From Sorghum bicolor (lineage: Eukaryota; Streptophyta; Magnoliopsida; Poales; Poaceae): DNA of 64,000 nucleotides. Made by a program: the position numbers and the translations under genes. Shown in pieces: positions 20,501-35,500 of the stretch. The number at the start of each line of letters is the position of its first letter. The first letter of the stretch is position 1. The stretch spans positions 15,245,262-15,309,261 of the forward strand of contig NC_012878.2 of the NCBI RefSeq assembly GCF_000003195.3, given 5' to 3'. The notes beneath the pieces are model-generated. The model was not told the DNA's origin. It saw only the letters and a list, made by a program, of their open reading frames with translations, and searched no databases.

Positions 20501-23500
20501 CCTGTCCTTCTAGAAGAGAGTGCAAGCACCATCCCCAACTTAAATACACACAGCCATGGAGAAGAAAGTCTGGACGTACTTATGGACTTGGACATGATAG
20601 AAAGACCAAGGCCGTTTATGATCAACCTTCTGCAACCAAAGCCATCTCATCCTTAGTGACTTAATGCCTATCCCATCTTCTGAAGATCATGCCAAGGCCA
20701 CCAAATTCAGGGTGGCAAGCCTTGACCCATGCCACAGGACAGTGGCCACCTCTTGCTTGTTTTCTCCCCCACCATACAAATTTTCTTCAGATTTTCTCAA
20801 TCTCCTTTATGGCCCATGGTGGAAGATTAACATGCATGGCTAAATAGACCACCATAGAAGTAAGAACAATTGTACCAGTGTTTTCCTGCCTGCCTGAGTC
20901 AACAAATCATCTTTCCATCCTACAAAAGGTCAGCTATCCTATCAGTGATAGGCTGCGCTTCTGCTCATGTAAGCTCTCTAGGATCATGCTTAGAAACTCG
21001 TGACTCCAGAAGTTATAGGATGTGGACTAAAATCACTGTTTCTGACTGATTTTTTTTTTAAATAAGATTTCACAACTCCTGTGTTTTTGTACTTATTGTT
21101 TGCAAATTTATTTTCAAATCAGGTGTCTCGGTAGCATCCCTCACTGAACTCTCGTTCAATTGGACTGGCTTCATTAATGCCATGATCTCAAATATTTCTT
21201 TCACCTACCGAAGCATCTATTCGAAGAAGGCTATGGTTTATCTCTTTGGCCTAGCATTTTACGTCAATTTGCCCCTCTACATTTGTAGCAGCTCCTATTT
21301 TTCTGACTTATTTTCTTATTGTTTTCCTTCGTTACAGACTGACATGGATAGTACCAACTTGTATGCATACATATCAATAATTGCTCTCTTTGTCTGCATT
21401 CCCCCTGCACTTATTGTAAGTCTAGTCTTAATTTATCTGCATTATATTTTGAACAATATATTTCTGCAGTTTGTCTCTTTACTTGTATTTTTGCTACAGG
21501 ACCTGTCCTTTCTTAGAATGCCTAATTTCCAGTTATTTCAACTTCTATTCAGTCACAAGCATCAGACCTTCAATTAATTTTTATCAATGCTGTATTAGGA
21601 CATTTGATCAAGAAATAACAACATGCAAAGAAAGAGAACACGAGTAAGAACAGTTGAGAAAATGATGAGAAGACAATTAAACATGAATATATTTATTGCA
21701 CCTGCTTAATTTGAACAATTGGCATCCTCACCATCCAGATTATTTTCAGTACCATGGTAGTTCCTTAGAGATGAACATCCACTCCATTAGTATGGTTTGC
21801 TATACTTGCTACCAGCAGCACAACTTAATTTTGTTCTGTATCTGCACATGCCAGCATGTGTTTGTTTAATTAGCAAACATGTAGCGTTCATTGTTTTGTT
21901 TAATATTTTTGGATACATAGAATTGTGAAGTCCACTAACTACTTTTAAATTCTTGTGCTAGAGTACTGAAACATTCATTTCATGATTGTTTCTTATATTC
22001 TCAACTTTCAGATTGAAGGACCTCAATTAATGCAGCATGGATTTAAAGATGCAATTGGCAAAGTTGGATTAACAAAATTGATTTCTAACTTTTTTGTGGT
22101 GGGCTTATTCTATCACCTTTATAACCAGGTATATAACTTCATGGCATGTGAACTGTCCATATTCTTGCTAGTATGTAGGGCCGATTGCATATTTCCATTG
22201 GTTTGGTGATGGTGAATATGCCACTATACGAAGCCATGGTCAGCGTGAAGTAATGATTTGTCCCAGATGGACTGAGTAATGGCAAACATAAGGCAGAACA
22301 ATTGTTTTGATGATTTTTGCGAATTCGATACAAAGGTTTGGACTAGTGGAAAATTTGCAATTATCCCTAACATTTATTGAGACAAAGTTAAAAGTACAAA
22401 AACATCAATATCAACAGCATTTGGTCATAAAAGGTCAAGGACAGTAAATAACATTGGTCAACTGGAACTGGACAATGTGGCTCAAATAGAGTAGTATTAG
22501 TGTTGGGTTAATTCGATATCCAAATTCCAAATGAGTAATGCTTGCATATAATGTCTCTTGAAAAGAAGAATGTAAAAATAATTCTGGGGAGGAAGCAAGG
22601 ATGGAACACGAAAGACTGCACATTTGCATAGCCTGTCCTTCTGGGGTGGTTTCAAAGAATTTATGGAAGCACAACATGACATGTGCAAATATGCTGCATA
22701 CTTGTGTCTTTTGTGATGATATTCTTATCATTTTTTCATTCAGCTATCTATCATATGTTGACTGGAAAAATGTACATCCAGGTTGCTACAAACACATTGG
22801 AGCGGGTAGCCCCTCTATCACACGCCATCGGCAATGTGTTGAAACGTGTATTTGTCATTGGCTTTTCCATCATCGTCTTTGGTACTTAAATGAACTCTGA
22901 TCTTTCTTAGTGATCTAGTTACCTATAACCATATTGTTGTTCTTGCTATTGTGCAAATAGTGTTTTCACATAACACTCAATGAGCTTAATGTTGAGCAGG
23001 CAACAAGATCACCACACAGACTGGAATTGGCACTTCCATTGCTATTTCTGGTGTTGCTCTCTACTCATTTATAAAGGCTAAGATTGAGGAGGAGAAAAAG
23101 GTATGTACTTTGTTCTTATTTATTACTAGGATGTTATATTGAGTTCTAGATTGGAATCTCTAAAAAAATGGATCCTCTCTCTTCTCTTAGGGGTTATTTG
23201 ATCTATATATATATTTTTTTCTTGAACAAGCAGGAGAGCTGCATATCATTGTATTAATAGAAGGATAAGAGTCATACAGAGACCCACACACACACACACA
23301 GCCCCATTGAATACACAGTCATTCTTGAGCTTCCAGATAAATCCAAGCACCGAGGGTAATGAGGGAGTTTAATCCCTTGCGTGCTTCAACACTAACAGCA
23401 GATTCTGCCCTGTCCCACCAGGCTTCGAAAGAAAGATCAGTAGTCTTAGGTGCAGTCAAAGTGAGACCAACACTACTTAGGATACAGAACCAAAATTGCC

Positions 23501-26500
23501 TTGCAAAAACGCACCCAACAAGAAGGTGTTGGATATTCTCGTCATCCTGATCACACATCAGACACTGATCTAGGTGGGGTAGTGTGGGGTACTGACCTCG
23601 GATACCCACAGCGCAAGACATGGGCCATGCCCCTATGGGTGGTCCAACCCACGAGACGAAGCTTGCGGTGCATGGCTTAGGTCGGTGCACGCTGCAAGGG
23701 ATTAGATCGATAGCCAGGAGAGATAGCCCCGATCTCTTGATTGATGACTTTCTATGTTTATCAATTGTAGCCGATTTTTAACCCTACCCCCGGCCTATAT
23801 AAGGCGGATAGGGACCCCCCCTCGAGACATATCATTATCAAACACATCATCAACACGATCTAGGAGAACACAGGACTAGGGGACTAGGGTTTTATGTTAC
23901 ACTGACGGCCTGGACCTGTCTAAATCTTGTGTTTGAGCTCGTGTTTCCGTCTAGTTCTTGGTTACATGCACCTCCACCGATTGATCTACCATCGTAGGCA
24001 TACCCCTCGGTGGACTGCCAAGCATCTTTTGTCGACAGTCGGCGCGCCAGGTAGGGGGTGTGCACGCTTTCCATAGCGATCAAGATGGTGAAATTCCCGA
24101 ACTTCGAGTTCTCTTCTATGCTCGGCTAGATCTTTACGATTGGGTCCATCTCGTGGGTCGTCAACGCCAATGGTGATGGGGAGATCATCGACTCCGCACC
24201 CGACTGCTCGGCGCCGGTGCTACAGCCGCTCGTTGTTGCGGATCTGATCTCGGAACCACCTTCGAGGTCGCTTCTCCGACAACTCGCCGCCCGCTTCCTC
24301 ATTACTCGAGCGAGCCTATCCCAACAATGATCTAATCGAAAGCATCAATCTGGTCGAGCAACAACTCTCTACTGTTTGATCGTGGCGGAACGGCGCTTGC
24401 TGGACCTGTACGCGGGCAAGATCCGCCGTCGCTCTAGCAACCGCGAGGGCTACGCGCCAAGTGCAACTCCCGACCTCACCGACCTAAACAGATCGGATGG
24501 GGTCTGACCGTCACTGCAATCCCGGCAGGACGTGTAGTCTAGCACACCCTGCTTCTTGGGTCCGATCTGCATGCTGCTGATCTGGACAGGGCGTAGCAGT
24601 TCCACCTCCTTGCCCTTTGGGCTCGTCAACTCTTGCTGCTACATACAGGGGCCAACTCATCGATTACCCCAGAGACATCTACCCGCTCACGAACCCTGTC
24701 GCCGACCACGCTACACCAACGGTTAACATGGTGGCGGCTCGGGGGCTCCCTGCCGAATTCCTCCATAAAATTTTGGAGGAGTGTCACCTCTGATTCTCTA
24801 GGCTCCACTGAAGTTATCACCAACACCGTCATCACTTTTCCTCCCCGACCACTAGGTTATGGTGGAGAAGTTTTTCAACTGAGCCTCGATGAACCCCCTC
24901 AGGATGGAAAAACTAAGGAGGACCGGGTTGCTCGTCTCAACAGGAATGCCAATCGCACAACTTGGTGTCAAAACAAACCCGCAATCGCCACTGCAGAAGT
25001 TGCGCTCTATTCACAGGGCAATCCTTGACTGGTTCGCCGTAATCTTGACATCGAGTTCCTCCGTGTCGGTGACCATGAAGTCTTCCATACTCTGAGCGCC
25101 AACCTCGCAGTTGCCGCCAATGAGCTCGCAAGGCTTGAGTAGATGTTGGAGGTTGCTAAGATCGCTGCTTGGCTCAAGGCCCCCACTGCCAAGTAAACGA
25201 GATCCGTCAGGATCAGGGGCCTTCGTAATCTACGGGCTCTAATCGGCGATCCGCCGCAGCAAGATCCAATCATCGTAACTGTCACGGAGGGAGCCGTTTT
25301 TCTGGTTGCAACGTCGATGGCAGCCAATTCCTCCAAGGAGGCCTGTGGGCAACCATGTCAACAACTCCCGCAATCCTGAAGACACAGCGTGATGTGTGCG
25401 CTCACCTCCATGCCCGCCATAACGAGCGGGCACAATCCTGTAGAAGAGCTCACTCATCGCTAGCGGTACGACGCCAAGCACGGAAATCCGACCAATGCCA
25501 TAGAGCCGCTGGATCCTGAAGCACAGTTGAAGATACCGATGGACCTCGCCTTCACTAGAGCACTCCGAACTCTCCGGTGGCCTCATGGTTTCAAAATCAC
25601 TGGGTAGAATCCTACGATGGGCGAGCCAACCCAACTCAGTGGTTGCAAGCATATGCTACCGCCGTACGAGCTGCTAGAGGCGGTCCAAGTGTCATGGCAA
25701 ACTATCGGCATGTCATGCTCACACCCCCGTGATGAATTGGCTCACCAGCCTCTGAGCAGACTCCATTTCATCATGGGAGCAGCTCAAGGAGATGTTCACC
25801 GACATGATCTGAGTAGGACTTATCAAGGAATGGAAGAGCGCCTCCGTAGCTACATCAGGCGTTTTTTCTGAGGTGAAAAATTCCATCACTAACATAACTG
25901 ATGAAGAAGCGATAACCACTTTTGTTCGTGGTCTTATTCACCATCACCATGATCTCTGATCCAAATTCAACCGCAAGCCGCCTAAGGGCCTCGCTGACAT
26001 GATAGCAACCGCTAACCAATACGTGGACGCTGAGGAGGCCGAGTTTTGCCTTATGGAAGATGATCGAGCCAAGCTAGCTCCCCGACCTCCACGCCGCCAT
26101 GATGATCGCAACGATGAGCGGTAGCGCTCTGTCCGCCCACCTGACGATCGTGTTCATCGCCATGATGTCCGCCGTGATCTGCCAAAATCATCCAAACCTG
26201 GACAGAATCGCCGCTGCCAACCAGAGCACATTTACTGTTGCCCAAACATCACAAGCAAAGGTAGAGATAAATCCCAGAGGTCAGCTTGACCAATGGGCCG
26301 CTTGGATTTAATCTGAAAGTTGCAAAAGCCTGGTTTTACAAAGGAATGGCTGCTGCTTATATAGAGCAGAGCCTCTACAAACTACTCAGCATATTCTTGC
26401 TGTCCACCCTCACCTCCACCACTTCCACCTTCCTGCCCACCCGAGCAGCCTGGACAGCCAAAGAGCTTGGGTTGCAGCAGTTGTGGTGGCTATGTACTCT

Positions 26501-29500
26501 GCCTCGCAGCTTGACAGGGCCACCACCTTCTGCTTGATTCATTGCCAGCTGACCAAGCAATTGCCCAAGAAGAACATCGCCCCACTGGTGCTCTTGCTTG
26601 TGTCGATGTCGCTGGCGAGATCGCCGTCGCAGTAGCCGATGAAATGCGCGGTGTTGGGAGCCCTCTTGTAGTGGAGCCCGTTGTCTAGGGTCCTGGCCAC
26701 ATAGCAGAGCACGCGCTTGGCGGCCTGCTGATGCTCCATCGTGGGCCGTTCCATGAAGCGGCTCAAATACCCGACAACGAACGCTAAGTCCGGCCGGGTG
26801 TGCACGAGGTACCACAGGCTGCCAATGAGCCGCCGGTATTGCGTAGGATCCACCTCCTCTGCCGTGCTCTCAAGGCTGAGCTTCAACTTGTCTTCCATCG
26901 GTGTGGCGGATGGTTTTCAGTCCACCATCTTCCCTAGCTGGAGATGCGCTGCGTGTAGTGAGCTTGGCGGAGGGTGATGCCCTTGGCATCTTGATGCACC
27001 TCGACGCCAAGGTAGAAGCAGAGGAGGCTGAGGTCGCTCATCTTGAACTGATCCTTCATGGCAGCCTTGAAACTTTCCAGTTTCCACCTCCCTCCAGTTG
27101 GTGTCGGTGATGATTTGGTCATCGATGTAGACGCTGGCCAGGAGGACAGAGCGCCTGCTGCCCCTACGGTACACCGTTGCCTCGTGCACGCTCTGCTAGA
27201 AGGCCATCTTCTTCAGCGTGGCGTCTAGCTTTGTGTTCCAGGCGCACGGTGCTTGCCTTAGCCCGTAGAGGGCCTTGTGCAACTGGTACACCTTCCCTTC
27301 TTCTCTGGCGACGACGAAGCCTGGTGGCTGGCACACGTACACCTCCTCCTTGAGGTCGCCGTTGAGGAAGGCGGACTTCACGTCCATGTGATGCACCTTC
27401 TAGCCTCATACGCCTTCAGTGCGAGGAGAACCCACACGGATTCCATCCTTGCCACCGGCGCGAAAACATCTTCGAAGTCAATGCCTTCCTGCTGCACGAA
27501 CCCCCTCGCCACTAGCCTCACCTTGTGCTTGGTCACCACCCCCTTCTTGTCCTTGAGCTTGAACACCCACTTGAGCGAGATCGGGCGGTGGCCGGCGGGC
27601 AGGTGTACGGGCTCCCAGGTCTTGTTTTTCTGCACCGACTAGAGCTCTTGCTTCATGGTGGCCTCCCATGCTAGATTGCCCTTGGCTTCTGCGTAGTTGG
27701 TCGGTTCGCCAGCGTGCGTGAGGTGGAGCTGGGCAAAGAGATGCGGCGCCAGGCCCGGAGGGGATTCATCGCCGATGATGTTTGTAGCGGAGGGGCTCGT
27801 CGTCGTAGAACGCGTCGACCCGGTCCTCATCATCCTCCAGCGGTGTGACGTGCTCGTTTGGAGGTGAGGATGACGAAGCTGCCACTGCAGATGTGGACTC
27901 GATGGCGCCCGGGGTTGGTAACGCCTGGAGCAGAGTAGTCACACCTCTGTTTCGGTGCTCCCCTGCTCCCTCGGAGCCGAAGACGGCGAATGTGGCGTGG
28001 TCGAAGCAAAGCGCAGAGGATGAAGACGCCGCAGTGCGTGTTCCCTCAACAAATGTGAGCTACAAGCCACATTAAAAATCTGCATATGGGTGGGGGGGGC
28101 AGCATCTCCATATACGCTCATAAAGTGCAAGACGCTTGTATGTTTTCCCGAACATAACACCCATGGTGGCAAATCAACAGCCATGGCTAGATATATCAAC
28201 ATGGCTGTTAGAACATGCTGCACCTGAACCACTCTGCCTGCCCATGTCATCAAATACGCCTTCCATCCAGGTAGTTGGTCAGCAATCCTATCAATAATGG
28301 GCTGAAAAGCTTTGTTACAAACATATTTTGATAATTCAAAACAACCTAAAATTCTTTTTGGCCAAGTGTCGATAAGATAAAATCTGTATTGGAAATTTCT
28401 CTTTATGCTGAAACCAGTATTGTGGTTTCTCTGAGAAATCAAAACCTGTTGTGTTTTCTTGGAAAACCACGTCCTCATGTCTTCATTTGCATCAGCTGAA
28501 ACAACCTATCCAAACAAGGTATACTATGGACTTGTCATAACAGAATAATGTCCTAAAATTGGTATTCCTAAAAATCTCAATGGAACTTGTTTTCTATTAA
28601 CTTCTTTTAATTCCATTAATCCAAACAAAAACCTAGCTAGGTATGCAGTCATAGTTACTGTTATTGGTTAAGATCTAGTTACTCTCGCTCACACTAGCTC
28701 CATTATACACATGTTCATATTACACCCAATGGACTTATGAACTTCGAACATGCTGGTCCATTGCTTTGCCCTCTGTGTAGTCAGTAATTTCAGTTGGCAG
28801 CAGTCTCCGGTGGTTTCTATCCACTAAACTCCAGCTTCAACTCAGATTCTCAGGACATCCCATCCTTAACAGCAGGCCTCCAACCTATCGTCAAACTTGT
28901 CATCTTCCATTTGATACAACTGTTAGCAATAGGCGCCCTGATGGGCTGTATGGGCCGGTGCGGTTAAGCACCGTAGGGATTAAGATAGATTGATAAGGCA
29001 AGGATCACCGTTGATTGGGTGTTTCTATAAACCCTTAGGGATCCTTGCCTATATAATGTACCCCTGTACCCCTTAATTAATCTATCTAATCCCGAGGCTA
29101 ATTGCTCTCATGGTATCACGCCTAGGTTAGGTCAGCTTCCGCTGCCTCACGTGCGCCGGCCCCTCGCCGCGCCGTATCCCGCGCGCCGGCCTCTCGCCGT
29201 GCAGCGCCTCTTCCCCTCTCCGCGTGCCCTGCCCTGCTGTGCTGCGCACCCCTGCCATGTCGCCCTCCCCTCCCAACGACGGGCAGGACAATACCGGCTC
29301 CTCCGGTTCTGTCCAAGACGACGAGATCGCCCAGCGAACTGCCCAGGAGCAGGCCAACGCTGCCGCCGCCGCCGCCCAGCAGCTGGAGCGCGACCGCGCC
29401 GCGACCCGCGACGCTGCCCTGGCCCGCGCACTCGCGGCCGAGCAGGAGGCCACAGCCGCGGCCCAGGAGCGCGACGCCGCCGCCAAACGCGCCTCCAACG

Positions 29501-32500
29501 CCCTCGCGCGCGCAGCCCTGGAGCAGGCGGCTGCTGCTGCCGCCGTGGCTCCTTCCTCGTCAGGGCCTCCACCCGGTGGTGCCGCTGCGAACGACAGCAC
29601 CCCACCTGATCTGCGCGCCGCCATGCTTCATCATGAAGCCGTGGCTCTGCTTCAACTTCACTCCCAGGCTGTCGCCGTCAGCAACATCCGGAACCACGTC
29701 ACCACCGTCGTCGACGTCGACTCCGGTAACTTCAATTGCTGGTGCGATCAGTTCCTCCTCATCCTCGGCAAATTCACCCTCCAGGATCACGTCCGCGACG
29801 AACCTCCAGTCCCGATCTCTCCGGATTGGGCCCGGATGGACTGCGTCGTCAAATCCTGGATCATCGCCACCCTCACGGACGATCTGGGTGAGATCATCCG
29901 CGCCCAGGGCTCCACAGCCCGGCACGCCTGGCTCGCGGTCGAGTCGCAGTTCCTCGGCAATCGGGAGGCTCGCTTCATTCAGCTGGAGACGAAGTTTCGC
30001 AACTTTGTGCAGGGGGACCTCTCCATCACCGATTACAGCCGCAAATTGAAGAAGATGGCTGATGATCTCACGGCCCTCGGCGAGGTCATCACTGACCGCA
30101 CCCTCGTCCTCAACCTCATCCGCGGCCTCAACGAGCGCTTCGCCCATGTCGGCACTCTCCTTCGCCGCGCCAAGCCCTTCCCCACGTTCCTGGAAGCTCG
30201 TGAAGACCTCATTCTTGAGGAACTCACCATGACGGATCGTAAGGAACCTCCAGCAGCTGCTCTCGCCGCCTCCACTACTCCCGCTGCGACGCCTCCACCT
30301 TCTGCAGGTTCCGGCGGGGGTTCCAAGGCCCCCAACAACCGCCGCAGCAAGCGCGGTGGCGGCAACAAGGGGCAAGGCAACAGCAGCGCTTCAGGACAGG
30401 GCACCCGGCTGCCTGCCGGCGGCGCACAGCAGCAGCACGCTGCTGTCCGCAACCTGGAGGAGGACGCCCTTGGCCCAGCTTCTTCAACCCATGGTCCGGC
30501 TCCATCCAAATGTGGCCGGGAGGTCCTCGTCCACCTCTGGCACCTATCCCGGTGCCTCCTCACCTCCAGGCGCAGCACCAGGCACAGCAGCAAGCGCAGC
30601 AACAGGCACAGCAGCAAGCCCTACTCGCTCAGCAGCAGCAGCAGCAGGCACTTGTTGCTCCCCAGCAGCACGCTGCACCGTGGGTCGCTCCAGGTTTTTA
30701 CAACCCCATGACCGGCCTACCCTCCTGGGACTCGACGGATCTCGCTGCCTCCTTCAGCACGACCTCGCTGACGCCTCCTTCGTCCAACGAGTGGTACTTC
30801 GACTCAGGTGCTACTTCACATATGACATCTCAACCCTCCTCTCTTTCACATGTTCTTCTCCCGCGGTACCCTACTCCTTCATCTATTATTGTCGGTAATG
30901 GCTCTCTTATTCCAGTCACTGCCACTGGTTCCACAGAGTTAGCCTCAAATTTACGTCTTAATAATGTTCTTGTGTCGCCACAAATTATTAAGAATCTAAT
31001 CTCTGTTCGCCAGTTTACCCTCGACAATAATTGCTCTGTTGAGTTTGACCCCGCTGGTTGTTCTGTGAAGGTTCTTCCGTCTCGGAGAGAGATCGTCAGG
31101 TGTAATAGCTCCGGGCCCTTGTACCCACTTCGCCTTCCACCAGCACTCTCCTTTGCCGCTCAGGGCTCCTCTCCACTGTGGCATTGGCGTCTTGGGCATC
31201 CTGGTCATGAGACCTTGTCAAAGCTTGCGTCTACGTCTAGTGTTTCTTTTCCTATTCAGGATTGTTCAGATTTATGTCATGCTTGTCAGCTAGGGCGTCA
31301 TGTTCGTTTGCCCTTTCATGTGTCCACATCTCGTGCGTCTAGCAAGTTTGATCTCATTCATTGTGATTTATGGACCTCTCCAGTTGTTAGCATCTCTGGT
31401 TATAAATACTATTTGGTCATTCTTGATGATTGCACCCATTATTTGTGGACTTTTCCTTTACGACTTAAATCTGTCACTTTCAGCACGCTCGCTCAATTCA
31501 TCGCCCATGCCTCCACTCAGTTTGGCGCTCGCGTCAAAGCCGTTCAGTGCGATAACGGGAAAGAGTTTGACAACTCCAGCACCCGCCATTTCCTTCTCTC
31601 CCAGGGCATTCACCTCCGCATGTCCTGCCCCTACACATCGTCCTAGAATGGTAAAGCTGAACGCATTATTCGCTCTATCAATAATGTTGTTCGCTCCCTG
31701 CTCTTTCAGGCGTCCATGCCTCCCCGGTACTGGGTGGAGGCCCTCTCCACGACGACTGTTCTCCTCAACATATTGCCCACCAAAACTCTAGAGTTCTCCA
31801 CGCCTCATCTTGCCTTGTTTGGTAAGCCTGCCACATATGATCATCTGCGAGTTTTTGGTTGCAAATGTTACCCCAATATATCTGCCACCGCCATTCACAA
31901 GCTTGCTCCTAGGTCTGTCCTGTGTGTCTTCCTAGGCTATTCCGCTCATCATAAAGGGTACCGCTGCCTTGACCTCTCCTCCAACAGAGTCATCATCTCT
32001 CGGCACGTCATCTTCGATGAAACGGCATTTCCCTTTGCTGAGCGCTATGGTTCTAGTACTCCAGCAGACCTTGAGTTTCTTACAGATACTACTGATGTCG
32101 TGCCTGCTCCTATTGGACCATCACACAAGTCTTTGCCTGTAGGAAACTCGCCCAGTACCTCCGACACCGCCGCTTGCGCCCCTGCCGGTCCCTGTGAGGC
32201 CGTGCCTGGGGCGCCCTGTGAGGATGCTGATGATGCGGACACCCTGACGCCCGCGCTCTACGTTCCTCCTGCGCTGCGGGTGTCAGGACCACCTCCACCT
32301 ACCTCCGCGCCACGCGTGGCCTTGGAGCTCACACCGACTGCGCCACGCGCGGCCACCAGGAGCCCTTCCGCGCCATGCGCGGCCCTGGAGCTGCCTGACG
32401 CCCTGCGTCATGAATCGGCTTCCCCTGCGTCGCCCGTGGGCCCTTCAGCACCCCTCCAGGCACCGCGTGGGCCACCACCAGGATTCCCTCCTCGGCTGGC

Positions 32501-35500
32501 TCGCTACTTCACGCACGTCTACAAGCGACGACCACGTGAGCCACTGACGGCCGCCCCCGCCCCTGCTGCAGCAACTTCGCTGCCCCCTGCTGCACCGGTG
32601 GCCCCTGCTGCAGCAGCCTCGTTGCCCAAGGGTGCGGTTGCAGTCCCTCCGAGGACCAACCAGCACTCCATGGGCACTCGATCGAAGAGCGGCTACAGGA
32701 TGCCCTCTATCTACCACGCCGTGCCTCTCTCTCCGGTGCCGAAGACCTTCCGTAACGCTCTTGCTGATCCCAATTGGCGAGCCGCTATGGAGGACGAACA
32801 CAGTGCTCTTCTTTAAAATCACACCTGGGATCTTGTGCCTCGCCCTCCTCGGGCCAATGTTGTCACTGGGAAGTGGATCTTCAAGCATAAGCTTCAGTCT
32901 GATGGTTCCCTCGAGCGGTACAAGGCGCGTTGGGTCCTCCGTGGTTTTACCCAACGGCCTGGTGTGGACTTTAATGAGACTTTCAGTCCTGTGGTGAAGC
33001 CCGCTACTGTTCGCACGGTTCTCTCCTTAGCGCTCACACGCCACTGGCCCATTCACCAGCTAGATGTGAAGAACGCCTTTCTTCATGGCAACCTGACTGA
33101 GACAGTTTACTGCCAGCAGCCGTCCGGGTTCGAAGATTCAGCTCATCCGGATTTTGTTTGCCTTCTGAAGAAGTCGCTCTATGGCCTGAAGCAGGCCCCT
33201 CGTGCTTGGTACAGCCAGATAGCTTCCTACTTGTTGTCTATTGGGTTTGTTGAAGCCAAGTCAGATACCTCACTCTTCATCTACCAGCGGGGTTCCGACA
33301 CAGCTTACCTGTTGCTCTATGTCGATGATATTGTCCTTACAGCCTCGTCCACAGATTTTCTTCGGCGAATTATCTCAGCGCTCCAGCGGGAGTTCGCCAT
33401 GAAAGATCTTGGTGAACTTCATCACTTCCTTGGTATGCATGTTCAGCGGCGAGGTGATGGACTCCTCTCACAGCGACAGTACATGCTGGATATCTTAGAT
33501 CGTGCTGGAATGACTGAGTGCAAGCCGTGCTCTACACCAGTTGACACCAACTCCAAGGTTGCTGCAGCTGAGGGGGCCCCTGTGTCTGATGCAACAGACT
33601 TCCGCAGTCTTGCTGGAGCTCTTCAGTACTTGACATTCACTCGCCCAAACATTGCTTATGCTGTTCAGCATATCTGCCTCCACATGCATGACCCTCGAGA
33701 GCCTCATCTTGCTGCCCTAAAACGGATTCTTCGCTATGTTCGGGGCACACTTCATCTTGGTCTTCTGCTGCGACCGTCTACTTCGACTGATCTTGTTGTC
33801 TACACTGATGCTGATTGGGCTGGTTGTCCCGACACTCGCCGATCCACCAGGTTATGCAGTGTTCCTCGGTGACAATCTCGTTTCCTGGTCCTCCAAGCGT
33901 CAGAACACAGTTTCAAGGTCAAGTGCTGAAGCCGAGTATCGCGCAGTAGCAAATGGAGTTGCATAGGCAACCTGGCTGCGTCAGCTTCTCTTGGAGCTAC
34001 ATACCCCTCTTCGGCGCGCCACACTGGTGTACTGCGACAACATCAGTGTTGTCTACATGACCTCCAATCCGGTGCAACATCAGCGCACCAAGCACATCGA
34101 GATTGATCTTCACTTCGTTCGAGAGAGAGTCGCCATTGGTGATCTACGAGTCCAGCATGTTCCTACTGCCCTGCAGTATGCTGATATCTTCACCAAGGGA
34201 CTGCCTGCCTCAGTGTTCACGGAGTTTAGGTCCAGTCTAAACGTGCAAAGTGGCTGACGTTTGGACTGCGGGAGAGTGTTAGCAATAGGCGCCCTAATGG
34301 GCTGTATGGGCCGGTGCGGTTAAGCACCGTAGGGATTAAGATAGATTGATAAGGCAAGGATCACCGTTGATTGGGTGTTTCGATAAACCCTGAGGGATCT
34401 TTGCCTATATAATGTACCCCTGTACCCCTTGATTAATCTATCTAATCCCGAGGCTAATTGCTCTCAACAACCATTAAATTTCTTACCTTTGGATAGAAGC
34501 AAAATTTGTTTTGCTTGCTTGGACCATGACTGAGCTGGGCCAGTAGGCAATATTCAATCTTGCTTGTTTCTCAACTTCTGCGACACGAGAGAAGCTCAGT
34601 ATTTATGTGCAAGCGGCAAGCGTTGTCACTGGGCCCACACCATTGAGATTTTCAAATTGCACCAGCCAGCTCAATTCAGTCATCGTTTTTGTTGCTCATC
34701 AGCTAGTCAACCAAGCATACATCAATAGTTATGGATTCCACAAATTCATGCTCCAGCCTCCTAATGAATTTGGGTGAACTTCACCATGTTGGCAATCCAG
34801 CCACCTGCAGAGGTGAGCAATCAGCTCACTCACTCACTCTCACAACTCACGGCTAGAGGTAGAAGAACACTGAGAACAGAGCACACACACAGCACTAGCA
34901 CAAGTCTGAATGTGCAGCAACTGAACTGCTCTCTCCATTGCATTGTCTAGTATATATACAAGTCTAGTACCAACTATATGGCACACTAGTACATGGCTTA
35001 GCTCAGCCTTCAACTACTACTACATGGCTGATGTATGCCACTACATAGTTGGCCTATTGCCATACTCCTACTGTACAATAGATGGACAGCAAGAGCTGGC
35101 CACAATACCAACTCTCTGCTGCACCAAAAGATCAAAAGGGAGCAGCAGATTATCTTACACACCAAACCTTTTCCTTATAGCACTATTGGCATGTCACCCT
35201 TGGATTGTCACTAAGATACCTTCTACATTGTTTTTACGCACACTACTGTGTCATATCATACAACTCTATGTCCAATTTAATGTGGAAACATCTGAGTGGC
35301 GCAAACAATTCAATCTAGTACAATTATGTAAAGCCTACAGTTTGCCCAAATTATAGTACTCATTAGGTCCTAATCAAGTGTTGATAGAACAGACAGTATC
35401 AAACTGCTTAGCTTGGTATCTGTTTAAATTGTTATTATGCACCCCTGATGTTGCATATGATACTGTAAGTTATTCATGGTTTTATGTTATTCTTGTAACT

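Larger units (their letters stand above)
28921..34466 (+). mobile_element. Copia element C in TPT intron 11 (5546 bp)
   Basis: LTRs TGTTAGCAATAGG...TTGCTCTCA (190 bp each) at 28921-29110 and 34277-34466 are flanked by ACAAC at 28916-28920 and 34467-34471. A primer site TGGTATCA begins at 29111. The LTRs differ at about five of 190 positions by eye. Gag and most of pol are readable with few breaks. Same orientation as TPT. Confidence 0.92.

Noticed and set aside
27990..28060. A possible terminal TPT exon around AAGCAAAGCGCAGAGG
   Set aside because: It belongs to the antisense Copia linker, while 35509-35526 gives a correct acceptor, phase and the expected C-terminus.
29560..30375. A 271-codon open frame on the minus strand
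   Set aside because: It is antisense to Copia C gag and appears only because that gag is GC-rich.
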